DNA from: Lingula anatina | Taxonomy: Eukaryota > Brachiopoda > Lingulata > Lingulida > Lingulidae | NCBI RefSeq assembly: GCF_001039355.2 | Contig: NW_019775641.1 | Coordinates: 141,631-205,630 of the forward strand | DNA length: 64,000 bases | Direction: 5' to 3' | Part shown: positions 37,890-51,900 of the stretch, piece by piece | Layout: each line of letters begins with the position of its first letter | Position numbering within the stretch: position 1 is the first letter of the stretch | Translations under genes and position numbers: made by a program | Notes under the pieces: model-generated | The model's database searches: none | What the model was told of the DNA's origin: nothing | The model's input: the letters and a program-made list of their open reading frames with translations, nothing else

Positions 37890-38160
37890 TTCTTTAACTG
37901 TGAGCAGTATGTCCTTAACTTGGAACCAAATGGTATTCAGTAAATTTAAAGCTAAACTTATTAGCTTTGGCAGTAACGGAATGTGGTGTCAAAGGTTGAA
38001 AGCGATAAGACTAATGGAAATGGTGATCAGAATAATAAAATAATCTATGAAAGAATAGAATGTGTGAGTGCTTGGTACTTAATTGCATACACTTTATTTA
38101 AAACTAAATCATACATAAATTGCTGAACTTTCATTCAGTGAAATCTACTGAGTGTTTAAG

Positions 38161-38505
38161 TTAAAGGGATAATGACTCTTCGTATGAGATCTATATTTCA
38201 CAATAAAAACATTGTAAACAACTCATAGAAATATAATACATACTGTTTTACCACAAAAAAGGCAGTTATAGCTGTTATTCTGATATCTGAGCTTGTCTTC
38301 AGCCCACGTGACCTCCATTGATGGCTATACTCTGTTATAATCTCTTAAGAGATTTTAACAAAAAACCAAACTTTTTAGAAAAAAACCAGGGACTAACTTT
38401 GAATGTAAAAATGGATTCATTAACCATTGGTAAGTATGGGAAAATTGTTGTTTACTCCAGGAAAATCCATTTTTTGGCCAAAACGAAGAGTTATTATCCC
38501 TTTAA
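38161..38505. mobile_element. TTAA-flanked MITE, copy 2 (piggyBac-like)
   Basis: A 345-bp element with TTAA at both ends. Inverted termini are AGGGATAATGACTCTTCGT at left and the complement of AGGGATAATAACTCTTCGT at right. It is the same family and orientation as the copy at 20673-21026. It has no coding capacity. Confidence 0.82.
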
Positions 38506-39644
38506 ACATTCAATTAATTAAATCTTGCAAAAAAGTGATAAGACATAAAACCAGTTTTTAAAATCAAATCTGCAAAAACTACTAATTACTTATCTCCATA
38601 AGAATTTTAATTTTAAATCTATTCATAGAAATCAATTACTTGAATTATGAGGAAATATCTTAAAGAAATTAGGCCAGTCCATTTAAATTATATTTCATAA
38701 TCTATCCAAAGGAGCAAATTACTCAAAGTAAGCAAACAAAAAATTAAGCCATAAATGTGTTCTTTTAGTATGTGAAACGGATACTATGAAATTTATGATG
38801 TTAAACAAATTGTTACAATAAATCAATAAAAATTGCTCTGTACAAATTAAATTATTTAAAATGAAATCTAATAATTAGTCTTTTCAAAGATGATAAAACC
38901 AGTTACGTAAAATCAGCAGAAAATTCATAGACCAATTAATATTTAAAATCTGCAAAAAATTAAGAAATAAAGTTTGTTCATGCATGTATGTATGGCAGAA
39001 ATCTTGAAACCCGACATTAAATATTCTCAGAAATAAATTAATGTATAAAGATTGTATAATCTTCTTAAAAATTACATCAGTTCATTAAAATAATCTATCC
39101 CAAGAAATGCATTATTTTAAATGAGTAAAATGGCATTAAATCGTTCAAAAACAATCTGCAAACAATCAGAGAGGCCCCTGGGTATGTAACAGTAGATTAG
39201 CAAGTAGAGAACACACAAAATAACTGAAAAGAGCTATCATTTTTAATTGTTGCATGAAACGGCTGATACTCCCAAAGTAACAATTGTTAATCATCCACAC
39301 AAGTCGTTGCTGAAAATCAGCAACACAATTTTTATACAGGGGATGCAGTTGGTTTAAAATTTTTTGTCAGACAAAAGTAAAATTTAGGACAGAGTGCAGG
39401 TTACTGTTGGGCTTGTCTTGGAACACCTGCGCACATCTTTTGCGCAGCAACAACAAACAGTAGATGATGATTCTAAGGTTGATATTTGAATGTAAATGAC
39501 TGATAATATGGGCTGAACCAGACAATTCTTACGTCTTATAAATATAATACAACAGCGGTAAGTAAATGTTCTGTAAAGTTTTCATGGAAGTGATGAAAAT
39601 ACCAGTTATGTGCAGTTATGCACTGATTTGTACATAGTAACGTC

Positions 39645-40430
39645 GGGTACGTACGGATAAAATTTAGTCCCAAAATATTACACGTCCCTATACTCCCGTT
39701 ACCGATAGATACATATAGGAAAAACGGAAAAAACGTCTTTTTAGATTTAAATACCGATAGATCCGATTTTTTTCTGCTGTCCTATATATTTGCGTTCCTA
39801 TAGATATGACGTCCTCATAAACCCACGTCCTTTAAATCCGCATACCTATAGATCCACGTATTTTTAGATCCAAATACCGATAGATCCATTACAGGTACAC
39901 TATTGCTCGAAATAGTTGGTATAGGCTACTACTCAGTACATAAAATTCACTTCTTTAAAACGGCAGTACGCAGTCAGCAATATATTATTCTACTAGATCG
40001 TTTTCACACAATACTCAGTGAAAGAACATAAAAAGAACAAAAGTGTGTTCTATATTTCACAACGCTTAATTACTGTTCTAGCGTCAGAACACTGTTTAAA
40101 GCGTTCTCAAAATGCAACATTCGAACACGTAAAAAGTGTTCTGAATTTACATGTAAATGTGTTCTAAACAAAACAAAACAAAAAAGAACATAAAAATGTG
40201 TTCTAAAGTTCACAACGCAAGTTGATATGGGCCTTTTAGCCGATTACGATGTCAGATAGATGGATCTAGCGGTACCTGGATCTAAAGATACGTGGGTTTA
40301 TAGGAATCTGTTGGTGGATCTATCGGAACGTAAATTTAACGAGACGTAAATCTATTGAGACGTGTATGTATAGAGACGTATCTATCGGGGCGAATATTTT
40401 ATTGGGACGTTTATCTATATGGCGGACCCC
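39645..40430. mobile_element. Unclassified 786-bp fold-back element with inverted 16-bp arrays
   Basis: It is flanked by an 8-bp direct repeat GTAACGTC (39637-39644, 40431-40438). Termini are GGGTACG at left and the complement of GGGGTCCG at right. Each arm (about 39670-39895 and 40255-40420) is an array of a degenerate ~16-bp unit, consensus ACGTnCCGATAGATCC, direct within an arm and inverted between arms. The centre (about 40020-40225) has repeated GTGTTCT/AGAACA motifs and a longer unit, TTCACAACGC, seen twice. There is no open frame. The 8-bp duplication supports a DNA transposon; the termini fit no superfamily I recognise. Confidence 0.78.
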
Positions 40431-40825
40431 GTAACGTCAAATAACATTGCATGTATCTTACGTTCTAACTACAACATAAATGCAGATGATAGATTGCAAG
40501 AACAATCAGTTAATGCAGAACACATATTATTTGTGTTTAATTGCCCTAACGCCCATTTTAAAAATATCATTGTGGTTGAAATAACATATCAAAGACCCAC
40601 CATGACAAAGGGAGAAAGAGGAGAGGGAGGGAGGGTGTGGGGAGCAAACAGCCCCCCCCCCCCATCGTGATATCCAGCACCTGCCAATGAAAATAAATAT
40701 ATTATATAGCTATAATGTTACTGAAGTAAAGCTGGATATTTTGAATCAAGGGGCTTATTTTGTTGTGATTCTAGTACATGAAATTCAGTAAAACTTAGAA
40801 CAAATTTCACGTTTACAGACACAGA

Positions 40826-43367
40826 ATGTCCAGAAAATCTAGCAGTAGACCCTCTTCAGGCAGGAGGGCTTCATCTGCAGAATCCAAGAAGGAAGATTTA
40901 ATTTATGAATGCAAAGCGGCTTATTTTACTGTGTTTGATGACACAGATGATAAAATTACATCTCGAAGTAAACTCCAGCAGGGTGAGTTTTATTTTCAGT
41001 GGCAAAACCTATTTTATGTTCAGGTCATAATAAGTGTTTGGAAATTTGAAAAAAAATTGAGAAAGTGTTTTGCAGAGATCCTCTTATCATTTATTTAGAG
41101 GACATTTAAATGATAAGTAAAATACAAGTATGAATATATATATATGATATGTATATAAACTTTAAATAAAACCTATATCTAATGTGGCAATTTGCTTTAG
41201 TTCTTCAGCAAACAGGCAGAAATCCTTCAAAGCGAATTTTGGATAAATATTGGAAAGAAGAAACAAGTATGGATCACTTATAATTCACATACATACTTAA
41301 CTTTGCTCAGAATTCGTTTTCTGTTTTTAGTTTTTTTAATTATACATAACTTGACAAAAATCCATTTTAGAAAATAAAATTTAATTTGTATTGCATAAGT
41401 TTTTTTTTAATTATGAAAAATTGCTCTGAAAAAAAAGGATGTAGAGTGCATGCTTGGCTTTTCAGCTGCCTTAACATTTGATGACTTTTGTCACATTTGT
41501 GAGAAAATTCCTGTCACATCAGAAGATGACTTGATGAAAGCTTTCAAGAAGATTGACCTAAATGGAGATGGCTTCATAACACACAAAGAATTGCTCAAGG
41601 TTTTAACTACAGTAAGTTTTAATTGAATGAAAATTTTCATAAAGGACCTGAAAAATATATTTAGAGATTTTACATGTGGGTATTTATGAAATGTTGTTTT
41701 AATGAATCTAGTAAACTGTTTTGCATTTATACTGTAACTGATAAAACCCTTTACAGATTTTTTTGATTTCACTCACTTATTAAATAAAAATAATTCCTAT
41801 CCCAATTTCACATTAGAAAGGAGAAAAGATGACAGAATCAGAGGTGAAGGCCATGATAGAAGAAGTAGATGAAAATAAAGATGGAAAATTGGACTACAAA
41901 GAGGTAAGTGGGCTGATGCTGTACTGTAATTTAAGAGTGTTAACTTACTGTATTTTAGACTGACAATTAAATTGGCTTTTAACAAATGGTTCACTGTTTC
42001 TTAACATGTTGTAGGGCTACTTCATGGGAATTCCCACCAAAATGGATTTAGAATTTCTTTCCATGCATTTGAAAATTCCCCACAGTCATTTTCATGTCCC
42101 GTAAATCTTCTTGTATTTCCTTATTCAGGCTATGAGGACAGTAAAACACTTAAGATATAAATGTATCTGTAGCTTCCTTGGGTAGCCATTGCCAGCTTGA
42201 AACAACAGGGCTGCAATACAAAACACCCACCATTTTCTTGTGAGAAAACAAGGCAATGTGCTTGACAGGGAGGGGTCAGACAATGATTCTTGAGTAGGAG
42301 AAAATTGCTCTCCAGGAAAATTTATTTTGGTGGGAGAATCCCATGGAGTGTCCCTTTGAGATTTTGTTAGAAGAATATGAAAATGTTCTTCAAATTGTAA
42401 CCGTTTGTGTGATAATTTTTCAGTTCAGCAAGATGCTCTCAACCACGGAAGAATGTAAGAAAGTAGCCAAACAGAAGCTCGAGAGAAAAATGAAAAATCC
42501 AAAGAAATCAAGTCAAATGGCATCAGAGAAGGAGAAAGAAAAAGAAACTGGTATGAATACAGTTCAAGAATATGAAAAGGCAAAACAACCTTTATGATGG
42601 GCACTTTATGTTTTTTATTATTCCGATGGAGAAAATGGATGCCTTAAAATATTCTGGACTTTATGGTGTTTTTCAATTCAAAAAATATTATATATTTATT
42701 ATATTTTCATTTTATTATTTTTTCAAATACATAACACTTAGAATGTTGTGATTTTTATACACTTAATGAATTTTATTTATTTTATCAAAAAAAGTCGCTT
42801 TTTAAACAGTCAATTGAAGAAAATGAAGAATTATTGATATGCTATCAAAGAAAGATTAATTGCGATAGATTATACTTATATCTTGTTTAAATGCAGCAAT
42901 GATCTTCGATGTGAGTTAAGTTTTATTACCTTTTCAGCAATAACAGGAAACTGCTGAAAACCATCTTCACCCTAGTACTATGCAAATGTGTTTGGTCTTA
43001 CAGAATATTTTTATCTCAAATATCAGTAATCATGTTTTGTTTTTGAGTGTGCCCCTCGTCAAATACCATGGTAAATCAAACTGCAAGATTTGTTTTAATG
43101 AGAAGACGTAGGAATAAACACCTATATTTTCAGAAAACAAATGGAAAAATCATGTCAAAGATATGCTTTAATATTATTTTATTATTTTGTGGATGTACGT
43201 CATTTTGCAGGAGAAGAGACAAAGTCTGTTGAAGACACAAACCATACAGAAGGCAGTACAGCTGAAAAAGATTCTGAGCAAGAGAAACCCAGAGAAGGTG
43301 TCAGCAATCAAACATTTACAATTATATCTGATTTAATGTATATTAAACATGCAATGTATGTGAAAAT

Positions 43368-43413
<46 letters not shown>

Positions 43414-45914
43414 NNNNNNNNNNNNNNNNNNNNNNNNNNNNNNNNNNNNNNNNNNNNNNNNNNNNNNNNNNNNNNNNNNNNNNNNNNNNNNNNNNNNNNN
43501 NNNNNNNNNNNNNNNNNNNNNNNNNNNNNNNNNNNNNNNNNNNNNNNNNNNNNNNNNNNNNNNNNNNNNNNNNNNNNNNNNNNNNNNNNNNNNNNNNNNN
43601 NNNNNNNNNNNNNNNNNNNNNNNNNNNNNNNNNNNNNNNNNNNNNNNNNNNNNNNNNNNNNNNNNNNNNNNNNNNNNNNNNNNNNNNNNNNNNNNNNNNN
43701 NNNNNNNNNNNNNNNNNNNNNNNNNNNNNNNNNNNNNNNNNNNNNNNNNNNNNNNNNNNNNNNNNNNNNNNNNNNNNNNNNNNNNNNNNNNNNNNNNNNN
43801 NNNNNNNNNNNNNNNNNNNNNNNNNNNNNNNNNNNNNNNNNNNNNNNNNNNNNNNNNNNNNNNNNNNNNNNNNNNNNNNNNNNNNNNNNNNNNNNNNNNN
43901 NNNNNNNNNNNNNNNNNNNNNNNNNNNNNNNNNNNNNNTTTTTTTTTTTTTTTTTTTTTTTTGCAAATTTTATGTATTCCCTTTGTGTTCTTAGAACAAT
44001 AAAGGTGGGGTGTAGTTTGCAAATGGCACTTACGTAAAATGTCATTATTTATCAGCCAGTCATTATGTGGTTCTACTAATTTTCTACTGCTTACTGTGGA
44101 AAATATGTTGGAAATATGTTAGGGTATATTATAATGCTTAGGGTATATTATATGTTTTTCATACATTTAATACCAAAGTTGAGAAACAGCCAGATGAGGA
44201 TAATAAGAACCAGGAGATACCCAGCACAGGATCACAAGCATCACTTACGTCTTTTAAGGATGGCGTCAAGAGTAAGGGAATGATTTGAGAATATTTTTGA
44301 TTTATTGGTGCATGATAAATTGTGACTTTAGAAAACATTTTGTAGGCAGTAAAGAGGACTAAAAGAAAAAGGAATCCATTTTTTTTAAACTTAATGATAA
44401 CTAATATAAAAAAATAAGTATTAAGATGAGGTATTGATTACTAGGCCCTGATGAAAATTTGCAGTTGTTTAGTTTAGAAAAATTCATGAATAAGGTGATG
44501 GTGATATTGGCTTTTGATGTCTTCTCCTTAGCTTGAAGTAAAGAGCAAAGACACTTTGTGTAATTTTTAGTTAGGGGCATTGGTTTTTACACCTTGGGGA
44601 AATTCAAAAAATGTTTTTTTTTTAATTTGGAAATAGTTCACTCACTTAGTAAAGGTAAAAAAAGGTATCATAAAAACTCAAAGGGAATTTCTGGAATAAT
44701 AAGGAATTTATAATTTTGTAGGTGATAAAGAGGATTCAAAGAGGATTGGGTCCCATACCTCCTTAAAATCTCTGAGTCAAAAAAATGATAATGATAATAC
44801 CAAGAAAATGGGATCACAGGTTTCACTTAGATCAGAAGAGAAGAAGAGTAAGGATGTGGCATTGAAAGATAAACACTATAAATTAAAAGGATCTACAATG
44901 GATCCTATCAGATGTGCCCATTTTAATTTTTGAAAAATATATTTTTTTTCAAATCCTTCAACCCAAGCATTAGCCCATAAAATAAAAAGATATATAAAGT
45001 AATTATTTATATTTTATTTCCATTTAAAAATTTGATTTGGAATATTCATGAATGTGCAATTTTATAGGTGATAAAGAGGATTCACAGAGAATGGGGTCTC
45101 AGACCTCTCTTAAATCTGTGACAAATGGTGATAAAGTGGATTCCAAGGAAATGGGATCACGTGCATCAGTACGGTCTGCTAAGGGCGATAAGAAGAGTAA
45201 GAAAATAATGTGGAAATTGCCACTTGAATTTTTCCCACTTTCTGATTATTTTTTAACTTGTAATATAAGTCAAAGCTGTTAACAAGTGATCAACCGGCAA
45301 AAGTATTTCATAAATCTTTTTTTCAAAGCTTGCTTCATTTTTGTGTCACTTGACAGGTGAAGGATACTTTTCGGATTTTTTATATGATTTTGTCATTTTC
45401 GATAGAAGAAAAGCTATTAGTCAAGAAAAGTGGGTCCCAAACTTCACTTAGAAGTGCAACAGGAGATGAGAAGCGAAGTAGTAAGAAAAATTTTTTAAAT
45501 CATATATGAACCCATATGTCATGTCATGGAAGTCTATAAGCTGGTATGCAGATTTTTTCCTTTTTAAAATGATTTTCACATCAGTATTGGATTTTGAATG
45601 CAGTATGCAGAGAGAAAGAATATCAGATTTTCACATAAATGGAACATAAACCAACCTATAAATTTACATTTACTTACAGAGTTTAGACATTAATCAACTT
45701 TTATATCTTGTTTTAGCTGGTGAAAACCCAGAACAAACTTCAGAGAGTAAGAAAACATCTGCTTGACATTGCTGATTTTGCTTTTTTTGCAGTTTGTATA
45801 TATCTGAGTTTTGCCTTACACTGCAGCCAGTTCTTGAGTGTTTTAAACTGGCTGTCAGACTGTCCATCACCATTTGCTTAATGTCACTTCTAGGGAGCCA
45901 TACAGTGTGAGATA

Positions 45915-45973
<59 letters not shown>

Positions 45974-48900
45974 TGCTAGTTAATATGTTCCCACCCATTG
46001 CCATGTGCCACTGTTTTATTGTATATTGCAGCTTTCAAGGATTACTGCCAACACTGGTGTTGCTTTCTTTTGCTATCTGTTTTGCTATGTGGATGATGCA
46101 GAAGTTGGAATATATATTAAAAAAAAGCCAAAATGATCCTGGAATATTGCAGGGTTCAGTATGTTCTGAACAGCAAAATGTCTAATTGCCAACATATTTC
46201 GCTTCAGTGTTTCATATTACTCTGCCATCTATAACAGTGTTTGGTTGTGCTCTTTTCGCAAATGAACGTTTTCCTGGTGTTTTTTTCTTTTCATCACTTC
46301 CTATTTTTCTGATTCTGTTTTTTCTGTAGGAACCAAGAATGTTAAAAATACGAGGCCAGACAGTTCCCCTTTAAAATCAAAACCTATAAAGGCAGCTATA
46401 GAGAGACCAAGTCAAGGTTAGGTTGTTTTAGGCACAGCTGCTGTTGCGGGAGGCTAGTTTTGCATGAGCTATAGAAAAGATTATTAATAGCTATCTTGCA
46501 TGACTTACATAGTTCTTTATTTGGTAGGCCAGAATTTAACAGACACAAATTGATTGTTTTTGTTGTGTCAAGAAAGTTTGGATTTTCTTACTGTTTTTAT
46601 TTTGTACAATTTGGGTAGTAGTCTTAGAAATTTACAACCACTTAGAAGGCTTAAATTCTGAATTGATCCAATGAATTGGCTTTGAGGTTTTTTTGTGCTT
46701 AGAGAAGTAGTTAAAAGAAGTAACTTCCCACTTTTTTTATGCTTGAAAATGTCAAAATGTATATCGCAATATTAGATGTATTCATTGTATTAAAATCCAT
46801 CTAATATGGTATTCAGGTTTACCCTTTTATTTCTTTCTAATGCCTAACAATTTTGCTTACTTTGTCCTATGAATATTTCACTTGTTTGTTTTTGAAAGTG
46901 GGTCTTGCAGGCTTTTGGATTATATAAGCTTTAACAAAGTGCTGTATCACTTTTCATGAGTGGGACTAATAAATTTTTACTGCACTTGATAATTTTTTTG
47001 AAATATTAGGTAGCTTTTCTGCTATGGTTCAAATTCACAATCTGAATTGGAAATATAGATGTCTATAAAATATTTATTTTAATTTATTTCATAGTTTGTC
47101 AGACAAATGTATGTTTTCTTGAGTATCCAAACCAGCTTCTGGTTTTTTAATCATTTTAAATTTGAAACAGTGTGTCTCAGGTTCATGTTATAGAGCAGAC
47201 CCTGTTTACGCCTTTGTCAGAAGTTAAGTTTTATATTTAGGAATGACCATGAAAACCAATTCTTTATCAACATTTGTCAGACAAACTTATCTTGTGTTTT
47301 AAGGCATTTACTTGAGAAAAGAGTAATGTAGCATTAGGGTGTGTTCTCTTTAGGTGTCAGTGAGGCAGGCTACTCTGAAGATTCAGACAACTGTGACATT
47401 GTAGTGCCTGGAAAGCGTAAGCAGCTTTCTTTTAAATTTTGAAATTTGGAAAAGTTTCAATTTTACATACCTGTTGTCAGAATCATAGAATTCCTAACTC
47501 TTACCCCCAGTATGTAACTTTGGCTTAAATACTGAAAAAGTTTAAACTGTTTTATAAACTGTTTTAAAGCAAATTTCAAAGTTTTTGAAATTTTCTTTGA
47601 AGGTGGACCTAGAAAATAAAATATTTCGCATGAGGCAGTTAGGTTAGAGAACAGAATTTGAAGCCAAAATCGTAAACTATAAAAAAGAAGCTATATGTGG
47701 AAGATTCCATAATATGATCACTTTTTGAAAATATTAATTTATAATTGTGATCATCCATTTTATCCCATTGTAGAGATGACAGTATATTTTAATTAATTCT
47801 TTCAGAAAACTAAAGAGATTTACTGAAGATTTTTTTCTCTGCATCTCAAACTGATCTTTCTTAACTCTGTTCTCTACTTTTCTTTTCATGCTGTACCTCT
47901 CAATGAGTTTATTTTGTTTTAGGCTTGTTAGTTAACATAGGCAACATATTATGCATTCGTTCTCTCAGGAGAGTAACTTACAGTTTGTCCCAGCTAAAAT
48001 AGATTTGCTTCTAATTGGACAATCAATGGTTAATCATATTCATTGTCACAATTTAAAACTTCCCCTCCTTTCATTAGCTTTGATACATATCTGTAGGACT
48101 TTTTCATTCTTTTCTATGTCTTTATATGTCTTTTACTATTATCTCTTTTAAAGAATCAAAAAAGGTTACCCCACCAAAGCCCAAACCAAGAAAACTCAGC
48201 CTAGACATGGCTAAGTTGGACTCTGAGCCCTTGACAGGTAATGCATGCTTTTCTTTGGGATGCACCTAAGCAGTTGGAACAAGGCGCTTCTGAGCTAAAA
48301 TTTAAGTAACACATTACAGATGATGTCAGCACAGTAAAAACTGGCCCTATGCTATCACTCAGTCAATCCAGATACCTTTCTGTGGGTTGTGCTCCGTACC
48401 TCATGTGGCTTACCCTCCACAAGATTATCTAACCACATTAGCTTTAGTTTTCTGTCTTATACTTTGCCTTAGTTTTCTCTTCATAACATTAACAGTTTTT
48501 TTTACTTTTTTCTGTCTCAGTTTTTTTTCCAATGACCATTTTGCTTACACAGTTTCTGAACCCCTTTGATGAATTGCATGCCTAGAAACAGATAGGATAA
48601 CTTATGTGCACAAAATCAATTGCACATTTCCATGATTATAAACTGATATATATATTGAATTTCTGATATGATAAGAGACTGGCATATTATTGTGCACATT
48701 GATAACATTCTTGCTAATGACATGCTCATAATTTCATCTGATAGAAATAATGCATGCAGGTTGATATCTGAATTATAATCACTGATATGCTGCATAATCT
48801 TTTTTCTTTCAAATGATCTGTGGATTTTATAACTAAAAGAATTGGTTTTTGCATGGAAGTTTGTTCAGAGAGATGCTTGATTTAAGTTCAGTTTTTTAAC

Positions 48901-51900
48901 TAAAAAAAACTCGTGTGGAGATTTGATTAGAGAGTTGAATGACAGAAGCTCTACTTCACAAAACTTCTATAAATTTAACACATTTTTTAATTTACAGAGA
49001 TGGATAAAATGAGTTTAATTAAGATAACTAATGGAATTATTTCTATAATCTTTTTGGCCGTATTAAGACCAGAATTCATTGCAGGTCAAAAGCCTATTTG
49101 CATTTTGAAAAAAAAAAAATCCCTGTGTGTACCCACACCATTTGCAAAAAGACCCTTTTGGCAAAAACTGCTTTGAATCATAGAATGATCGTGGAACATT
49201 GATAGAAATCTTATAGAATGGAAGAACAGATAGCATAAACACCAGACTCCTACAGTTTTATCAGCTTAGAAGATGGTGATGGTGAAGCACAATAACCCAT
49301 TTCTTGGTGTTAATTTCTTTTCAGGTGTAATGCTTAACCCTTTGCCTTTAAGACTTTGACAAGTTTGTAAGCTTCATATTGGAATTGCGTTCTATTGTCA
49401 GAGCTTTTCATTCCAGTTTGCACAAACCATCCACTAACTTTGCCAGCAAGCAAGTCAATATACAATCAAATAATGCTCTTACTAACAATCATTGTGAATA
49501 TAACCAAACTGAATTTTTACTTTCAGTTATGATTTGCAACTTTTTCCATGATAATTCAAACTATTGTACTAAATCGTTATACTATGTTAATTATTATCAT
49601 TTAATATATTCATTCAAATTAGTTATTTCATTCAGTGTTGTTCGGAAATTATTAATTTTATTAGAAGGCGTGAGAACTGAGATTGAATGTTATGTTTAAT
49701 GAAAAATCTGAGTCTAGATTTTTATACAATGGCCAGTGATGTACAGGAGCAAAATTTTACAATTTCAGACCAACCTAAACCCTCACCAAGAACTAAGAAA
49801 GTAGAGGAAAAAACAATGCCCCCAGTTGCAAATCTGAAGACCAGACTGCAAGAGCCAAAGAAACTAAGTGTAAGTGTATATCCTGTAAGATCCCACAGAT
49901 CTTAAGTTAAAACAATGAAGTCTTGGTTAATATTGTGTATGTTTATTTCAGTAACCAGCATCAGATACGCATGTACTTGTAGTCCAGTGGTTCTGACTAA
50001 AAAAAAAACAAACATAATAAGTCTTCTTAAAATGTAGTGTTACAAACAATTTTAACTGCATTAAGAAAGTTAAACTAACTTCTACAACAAAACGGTGATA
50101 AAACTCACATTGCTGGCTTTCTGTGGATGTCAATTATTTCTTTTATCCTGGAAAGCTGAATGTCCTCCACAAAATCACTGAACATCTATGAGTAACTTGA
50201 CGTTGTTATACTAAGTGGTGTCTGAACTGTCATAAACACACAAAGGGGTGTCACAAAAATGTCAATTCCTACAGAGTGCTAACTGCAAAACAGCCATGCT
50301 GCTGTAGTGTCAATCAATTCTCTCCCCAATCCTATCTCCTCACATAAAAGATCACGCAAATTGGCCACTTAAGCTTACATTAGTTGAGATAAACAAATAT
50401 TGGGTTATCCGATTCTTGCATATCCCTTTTTCTGTTTTCATAGCTAGTTCTCTTTAGGCAGTCTCGAATGAAAGGCTAATTCGAGGTGTCAGTTAATAGT
50501 CAGTAAATAAGTATTAGGCTTGGGTATATTTGGCCAACTGGTGCTAGTTTTTCTAAGTCTTTCTTTAAATTTGTGCTGAAAAGAGCTAAAAAAAAAGAGC
50601 ATTGCAGTATTCTTCCAAGTTGCTTTTTACATCTCTGTAATTTGAGTAAATTATTTCAATGCCAGCTGGATACTTTGCAGGACTGGACCAAGTTACACAG
50701 CAAGGGTTGTTTCTTCCTTGAAGAGGATGGATCCATCATTAGTCATCAGTACACGCTCAATCTTACCTGTGAAACTAGTGTTTGGTTTACTATAGAACCA
50801 GTAGTTCTTCACCCAGATGGTGAGTTGTTTCTATGTATTCCGCTGTAAGCCATTCTTCACACTAAAATTTCTAGTTGTAGTTGTAATAAGACAATTAATT
50901 TGTATGAAAATATAACAACATAGATCTGCAGTTTTATGGACAAAATGGTGATCCAGTGTGTCCTTCTTGGGTCAGATTTTTAATTGTAATAGATGTGCCT
51001 GTAAATTATATTTGGTGTGATAGATTTGCCATATTCATTTGAATTACTTGGTGATATGTTTTTGAGCTTGATATCTGATTGTGATACTCCATTTCCTTTC
51101 AGAGGACAGGAAGGGCCCCCCTGTGGACACGGCTCTGTTCATTCTTAGAGACAAACCTGACTCTGCTGGCCACAGACTGGTCACTTTTACAGAGCAGAGA
51201 GATACCAAAGGGGTCAGTTTTGAAAGGGGTTAATTCTTATTTTACAAGTAATACTTCACATCCTACATGGCCTTACCAGACAATTTGTTGTCTTTTCATT
51301 GGCATTTTTGCATTTACTTATTTATTATCGGTTAAAAGGTATACTTGAGTTACGGAAATGCTTATTAATTGTTTCAGAAATACTGTGTGCGATGTGATTT
51401 GAAAAAAGGCAAGTATAGTTTACTGCCTTTCACTACTGGATGCAGGCTGAGGAAGAGGAAAACTGCCCCCAAAGCAGAGACCAAACTGATCAGGAAGGAC
51501 CCGGATGACAAATATGTGTTGACCAAAGCATTTAGGTACGTCACATGTCCATATAATTATGCCTGATATTATCAATGAAAGACTGGATATTTGTTCTGCA
51601 ATCTGTTGAGATGAGATGAGATATTCAGTAACTAGAACTTTCAGAAACTGCACCTATAAACTCCATAAAAAGAATTTTGATCAAAAAGAACATTAAGATC
51701 TTTTGTTTTGAAAAAGGAAGATAGTTAGTCTGAATTATCAGTTGCATATTGTTCAGATATTTCCGGGTGCCCACTTTCATGCAAGGCACCAGAAAAATTA
51801 AAATTCAGTCCCTTTGTAGTTGAAAATTTCCATTGAATGCTCCTTCAAGTATGTTTGCACATTTATTTGTTTATTTTTGTTTGTCTGCTCGTTTATACAG

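Larger units (their letters stand above)
36597..40825. other. Transposon-rich intergenic region, carrier gene to EFCAB7
   Basis: It includes the carrier 3' UTR, a (TTA)n plus poly-T/poly-G tract near 37219-37263, an RTE-type LINE end, TTAA MITE copy 2 and the 786-bp fold-back element. 38506-39636 is plain AT-rich sequence in which I see nothing. A second poly-C tract lies at about 40644-40654. Confidence 0.65.

Noticed and set aside
38318-38521. Short frame starting MMAILCYN
   Set aside because: It lies inside TTAA MITE copy 2; the family has no coding content.
39645-40430. CRISPR-like array
   Set aside because: The units are degenerate, contiguous without spacers, inverted between arms and in an animal genome.
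40419-40670. Frame starting MADPVTSNN
   Set aside because: It begins inside the fold-back element's right end, crosses its target duplication and ends in a poly-C tract; no similarity recognised.
43141-44045. Long frames running through 43414-43938
   Set aside because: They cross only N and T-runs; this is an assembly gap.
49379-49699. 106-codon plus frame in an EFCAB7 intron
   Set aside because: Asn/Tyr-rich AT-biased translation and no phase link to the flanking exons.
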